DNA of 64,000 nucleotides from Mesodorylaimus sp. YZB2_4 (taxonomy: Eukaryota; Nematoda; Enoplea; Dorylaimida; Dorylaimidae): positions 1 through 64,000 of the forward strand of contig JASANH010000966.1 in the NCBI GenBank assembly GCA_030248295.1, in the 5' to 3' direction. Shown here in pieces: positions 59,535 to 64,000 of the stretch (position 1 is its first letter; each line of letters opens with the position of its first letter). Both the position numbers and the translations under genes were made by a program. The notes beneath the pieces are model-generated. The model did no database searches. It had not been told where the DNA came from and saw only the letters and a list, made by a program, of their open reading frames with translations.

Positions 59535-62500
59535 ATGCTAAACACACCAGTTTTGAAGTTTTTTGGAAAACAGGCAGCTTATCGAATGTTTTGCCTTCTA
59601 GCGGCGAGTCCTCCATCCTACCAGTATTCCAACGGTGAGGCGCCCGAAGCGTTGTCTCTTCTCACACGTGGTAAGACGGCTGGAAATGTTTCTTTGCCCG
59701 GCGCCGATGAAGATCGCGATCAACCGCCGAGCCAATATTTGGCTGCCAAACGGAATTCTGTGCGCGATCACCCTCCAGATCGTGGCAACTGGGCTGGAAA
59801 GATGGACTTCCTCATGTCCATGGTGGCCTATGCGGTCGGATTAGGCAACGTGGTATGTGAGGTGTTCGTTGTTCTGTGCCCTTGTTTCATGACTCTGCTT
59901 TACAGTGGCGATTTCCTTATTTGTGCTACGAAAATGGAGGAGGTAAGCAGTGCGCAGATGGGCAAGCTGCTGTACTTCACTTATACGGAGTTGATTGCAA
60001 AAGTGCAATCGATCCAACACAACAATCGGAAGCAAGTATCGTGTCTTCTAACAAGGACTGATAAGCCTGTATTGACTGTGACACTTGACATCAGCTGTGC
60101 GAAATTGCAAAGTTCAAAGTACAAAGTGGGCTCCAGCAGTCGTATCCATCTACGTGACAAACTCGAGTTAGTTTGCTGATGTTCAGCGTTTAGATGACTA
60201 AACAGTTAGTCTCATTGGTGAATACAGCTGCAGGGGTAGTTCACATGACGCTAGGAACTTACGTACAAGTTAAGAACGTGGCGCTGCCAATTTTGCACTC
60301 AATGTACAACAGGCCCAGTCTCTTTTTACAGAATAACAATAAGCAACGATTTTTAACGTAGGGGCCTTCTTCATTCCCTATCTCCTATGCTGGGTCTTGG
60401 CGGCGACACCCATATTCTTCATGGAAGTAGCGGTTGGGCAATTTCTCGGCGAAGGTGGTATCAGTGCGTACAGGCTGTGCCCTATTTTCAAGGGTAAGTA
60501 AACATGACTTGGTCGTTTTCTATGCTTTATGGCCACTAATCCTGACTAGACACACTTAGGGTGAAGGGACGCATACTTGTTCGCAAAGCACCTCACCTGG
60601 CTGCGAGTCGAACAGTTGCGCACCCAGCATTAGAATCAAACGCCTTACCCACTACTGTGCTGTAGGTCACGAATTTACCATGAACTCCATCGGAATCGAC
60701 TTTGTTTAGGCGTTGGATGGGCCAATCAGATAATCGCTAGCATGTGCAATATCTATTACTGCGTCATCGTGGCTTGGGCCTTCTTCTTCGTGCTCTCCTC
60801 ATTTGCTGCTACTCTCCCGTGGGAGAACTGTGGTCACTGGTGGAACTTTGACACAAATGGTAGCACGATCTGTTTTAACAAGACGGCCGTCAATGATACG
60901 TCGTTCCTTGGCCAACTGGCGGCCGCGGGCTTGGACTTGAATGACACCGAAACACCAGTGGAACAATTCTGGGAGTCAGTACTCGTTGAATTGAATTAGC
61001 TGACACCTTACTAAACTCTCTTCCTTTTGCAGACGTCGTGTCCTGCAAACCTCGCGATGGATCGAAGATACTGGATATATTCAGTGGGAGTTGTGCCTTA
61101 TGATGATCGCTGTTTGGATTTTCACCTACTTCGCCTTGTGGAAGGGTATCACCAGTTCGAGAAAGGTATTTCCCCTCTTCTTTCAGCCGTAAGAGTCTCG
61201 AAACTTGAGCCCATTTCAGATGATCTATGTTTGCGCTATTTCGCCTTACGTGCTAATTTTGATTTTGCTACTTCGTGGTGTGACTCTGGAAGGCGCTGGT
61301 GAAGGCATACTGTTTTACTTGAAGCCAAATGTGACCAAATTGGCCACTACTAAGGTAATCGATTCTCCCAGCAGTCAGGTTGATTTTTTCAAAACATCCT
61401 TTTTTCAGGTATGGAAAGACGCAGGAACTCAAATTTTCTATTCGTTTGGTATCGGTTTTGGTACTCTGATAGCCCTAGGCTCCTACAATCACTATCACCA
61501 CAATGTGTACAGGTAGTGAGTGCTTGACATCAGTTCATTGTCCCCAAGACAGCCCAAATACGTTTCAGAGATGCAATAATCATGTGTTTCATCAACTTGA
61601 CGACGAGTGTTCTGGCTGGTTTTGTGGTCTTCTCCATTCTCGGTTACATGGCACGAGTGGTTGGAAAGACGGTTGGCGAGGTTGTAAAAGGAGGAGTCGG
61701 TTTGGCATTCTTGGTCTACCCAGAGGCCATCGTCACCTTACCGTTGCCCCAACTGTGGAGTGTCCTCTTCTTCCTTATGATCATGATCCTCGGCTTGGAC
61801 AGTCAAGTAAGTCTTTGCCTGTCCGTGTCAGATCTTCAGCAGACGCTAGGACGAGCGAGTACTGCATCCCGTCAATTTCAGGTAGTCATGGTGGAAGGTG
61901 TGATTACTGCCTTGGCCGACCAGTTCCCTATTTTACTACGAAAGAAGAAGTTCTTCGTGGCCATCATGTGCGTCGTGTATGGCTGCTTAGCCTTGCCTAT
62001 GGTCACGCAAGTATGTCCTTTGCCTTAGTTCCTCTTACCATCGTTCTACACCTCTCTACTTTAGTCTGGTCAGTATTGGCTTAGGTTGATGGACAATTTT
62101 GGAGCAAGTGGAATCACGTTGCTCTTCGTAGTTTTCTTCGAAATAATCGCTCTTTCCTGGGGCTTTGGTGAGCTAGGCCTGTCTTGAAAGCGTATGCAAC
62201 TTGTGACCCACTGTTGCATTGCCAGGAGCGGAACGAATCTATGCGGCTTTACAAGACATGATCGGGTACCGACCAAGTCGATATTGGCTTTATTGCTGGA
62301 AATACTCGGCCCCTACGGTCACTGTGGTAAGCGAGCAGAGGATTCGCCAACTTTCGAGGCCAAACCAGGCCCCCTACTGTACTTTTTAGTGTATCTTCGC
62401 CTTTATCGTTGGAATGTATGAACCGTTGAATTATTCCGATAAACTCGGTACACCCCTCCCGGATTGGGCCCAGGCTTTGGGTCTATTGATGTCCTTGACC

Positions 62501-62784
62501 TCCATGGTCATGATACCGGGCTATGCTATCTTTTATTTTTTCACCACGCCCAGCCGACCCTTGAAAGAAGCCGGTCTCAAACATTGGGTACTTGAGGTGC
62601 GTATATGTGTCTGTGGATGATAGCCAGTGGGTGACACACTGATCTGTTTCAGAGACTGCGTAAAGGGATCACGCCCGCTCCCGATGTCCTGGCTAAGCTG
62701 AACTGTATCCCAGCGCAAAACACTGGCGCTTCATCGACTGCTGGTGATAATTTTCTGCACAGTGTGCAGTTGTCTCGTAACTGA
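59535..62784 (+). CDS. SLC6 Na+/Cl- dependent transporter, GABA/taurine/betaine subgroup
   Basis: Thirteen exons keep phase: 59535-59852, 59906-59942, 60362-60493, 60710-60974, 61033-61165, 61220-61354, 61409-61512, 61569-61806, 61882-62010, 62065-62167, 62226-62326, 62390-62596, 62653-62784 (677 residues, 12 TM). The unwound TM1 reads [20 protein letters not shown]. TM6 contains GSYNHYHHNVYRD, TM8 LFFLMIMILGLDSQ, and extracellular loop 2 has N-glycosylation sites. The YLCYENGGG and SYNxxHxN forms fit the GABA/taurine/betaine branch better than the monoamine branch; substrate is an inference. Exon 4 ends at an unusual GTCAGT donor needed for the FWERR junction. The region before GNWAGKMDF is variable, and an acceptor at 59600 makes the exact start uncertain. 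Confidence 0.9.
60575..60670 (-). mobile_element. Diverged family A SINE head in an SLC6 intron
   Basis: On the minus strand GTGGGTAAGGCG, GGTGCGCAACTG and TTCGACTCGCAGCC follow the order and spacing of the family A head (GTGGGTTAGGCG, GGTGCGCAGTTG, TTCAACTCGCGGGCC). It lies inside the 60494-60709 intron, which is longer than its neighbours. The 3' body is not recognisable. Confidence 0.5.
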
Positions 62785-63529
62785 CGATGTGTGATGTGCT
62801 GTACTATGCGATACACTGGTAATGATTTAAATCAGAGATTTGAGATTCCTATTTTGCTTTAGCCATCAGCAAAAGGCAGAAAGAAGAACACTTGAAACAC
62901 AAGGAAGCCGTGAAGGCCACCTCAGCGGCCACCAGATGCAATTTGGCAAAAAGTGCGCAGGGGCGCGAGTCATTGTGATTTCGGGCTAGGAACCAACCTC
63001 TCAAAGGGCTCACTAATACAGTATACAGTACGAAACTGGCGCATCCACCTTGTACACATTAACACAGCAGCACAACAGCATTCAACAGGGCACAGTACGA
63101 CTTCGACGCTAGGGCATCATGTATCTATCCCTATCGCCGACGTTGCCGACAGTAGATTCATGACTGACGATGAGCTGACGGAGTAGACGAGGAGGTAGTC
63201 ACAAAAGGCCGATCAAATCTAACGACCACAAGACGACACCTTCTCGCATCCATCCAGCAAGGAGTACAATACCGAAAAACGACCCGTTGGAGGAAGCAGA
63301 AGGAACGACGGAAGAGGCTTTTAATCTAGGTTATCCCAAGCATGGTTATCTTCGGTCCATATCCAGCCAGCGGGACTAGTGACATCATAAAGCGATGTCT
63401 GTGTGGCTGTTGAATGTTCTAGTCGCATACCATGCTTCACCATCGCTCTAATCCATCAGCAACCACTCAAGTGTCCCTTCGTTTAAAAATCCCGACATCA
63501 CTTCCCTCACAGCTGCTTTGGATTAGGCT
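62785..63529. other. Intergenic between SLC6 and the right GPCR
   Basis: This is the shared 3' region of two convergent genes. No further coding exon, RNA gene or repeat was recognised. Confidence 0.4.
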
Positions 63530-64000
63530 TTAGCCCTGATAAGTTTCTTGTTCACGCGTCCTTCCATGACCGCGGCAGCAGCGTAGGGCCATCCAAACCA
63601 TCTTCCGAACTGACTTGCTCATCCACAAAACCAAGTACAGGTTGACGGTGCTTGTAACCTGGAGAGCAGCGTCTAAAATGGGAATCGATAAGTAGCCAAT
63701 GCACTCGGCAAATTCAGAGGCAAAATACCAAGTCACATAGAATGAGATGTATAGCGTGATATCGACCGAGCTCAGTATCGAGCTAGCTATGGTTAAAAAA
63801 GTCAGTGTCCTTTCGTTGCTCCTTCGACGTTCGTTCGCGTCATCAGCTGCAATCATAGTGGAGACTTTCAGATTTCTCAGACGATACATCTTGACGACAA
63901 GCACATTGAAAACCAGCAGTAGGAACAAACCAGCACAGCGGAGTCCGTCTCTCATCAAGGACAGAGCTCTACCTGTTGTGCTCCTGACAAAGCTGTAGTC
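63530..64000 (-). CDS. Class A GPCR, C-terminal part (runs off the window)
   Basis: The frame is open from the window edge and stops at 63530. It starts in the loop before TM5 (DYSFVRSTTGRALSLM), then TM5 (GLFLLLVFNVLVVKMYRLRN), a basic third loop (DDANERRRSNERTLTF), TM6 and TM7 (VNLYLVLWMSKSVRKMV) and a short cysteine-containing tail. It is a close paralogue of the plus-strand gene at 54273-55344, in opposite orientation, and its frame is uninterrupted where that copy is shifted. Its N-terminal half lies beyond 64000. It is likely a peptide or sensory receptor. Confidence 0.85.
   Translation of the reverse strand, partial: DYSFVRSTTGRALSLMRDGLRCAGLFLLLVFNVLVVKMYRLRNLKVSTMIAADDANERRRSNERTLTFLTIASSILSSVDITLYISFYVTWYFASEFAECIGYLSIPILDAALQVTSTVNLYLVLWMSKSVRKMVWMALRCCRGHGRTREQETYQG

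Overview
The window is nuclear DNA of a small-genome animal, most likely an ecdysozoan and possibly a nematode. Genes are split by short introns, mostly 50-80 bases, with T-rich acceptors ending TTTTAG or TTTCAG and no long pyrimidine tract. The gene families (ionotropic receptor, DEG/ENaC, two-pore K+ channel, FMRFamide-receptor-like GPCR, Milton/TRAK, SLC6) are metazoan. A patch of degenerate TTAGGC, the nematode telomere hexamer, lies inside one intron. The phylum is an inference that the sequence alone does not settle.

Bases 1-10,250 hold no intact gene. They are dominated by a very large imperfect palindrome (arms about 1220-3670 and 4600-7325) carrying a tRNA-derived SINE at matching places in both arms. 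It is followed by a pogo/Tigger-like element with a solo LTR nested inside it, and then by a hAT-like element with an 8-bp target duplication.

From 10,275 to 30,090 lie MRPS27 (+), a small secreted protein (-), a charged protein of unknown function (-), a mariner fossil, an ionotropic-receptor gene (+) with one in-frame TAA, an FMRFamide-receptor-like GPCR (-), and the mitochondrial transport adaptor Milton/TRAK (-). From 31,729 to 35,465 lie tRNA-Asp(GTC), a two-exon ribosomal protein eL41 gene that is only 22 codons long, and an intronless 7TM chemoreceptor-like gene. A DEG/ENaC channel (+) and a two-pore K+ channel (-) converge tail to tail near 41.5 kb. An E2-variant/RING protein (+) and an RG-rich protein (-) converge near 50.6 kb. 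The right end has an SLC6 transporter (+) flanked by two related GPCR genes in opposite orientation, one with a frameshift and one running off the window.

Several genes act in neuronal signalling or excitability: receptors, sodium and potassium channels, a transmitter/osmolyte transporter and mitochondrial axonal transport. They share no operon-like spacing and lie on both strands, so this looks like loose clustering at most. The most unusual items are the palindrome, the stop codon in the ionotropic receptor with a CTA 3' context, a GYS instead of GYG filter in the K+ channel, the very short eL41, and the E2-variant/RING architecture. Exon boundaries were set by hand from splice sites and phase, and family calls rest on motif recognition without database searches.
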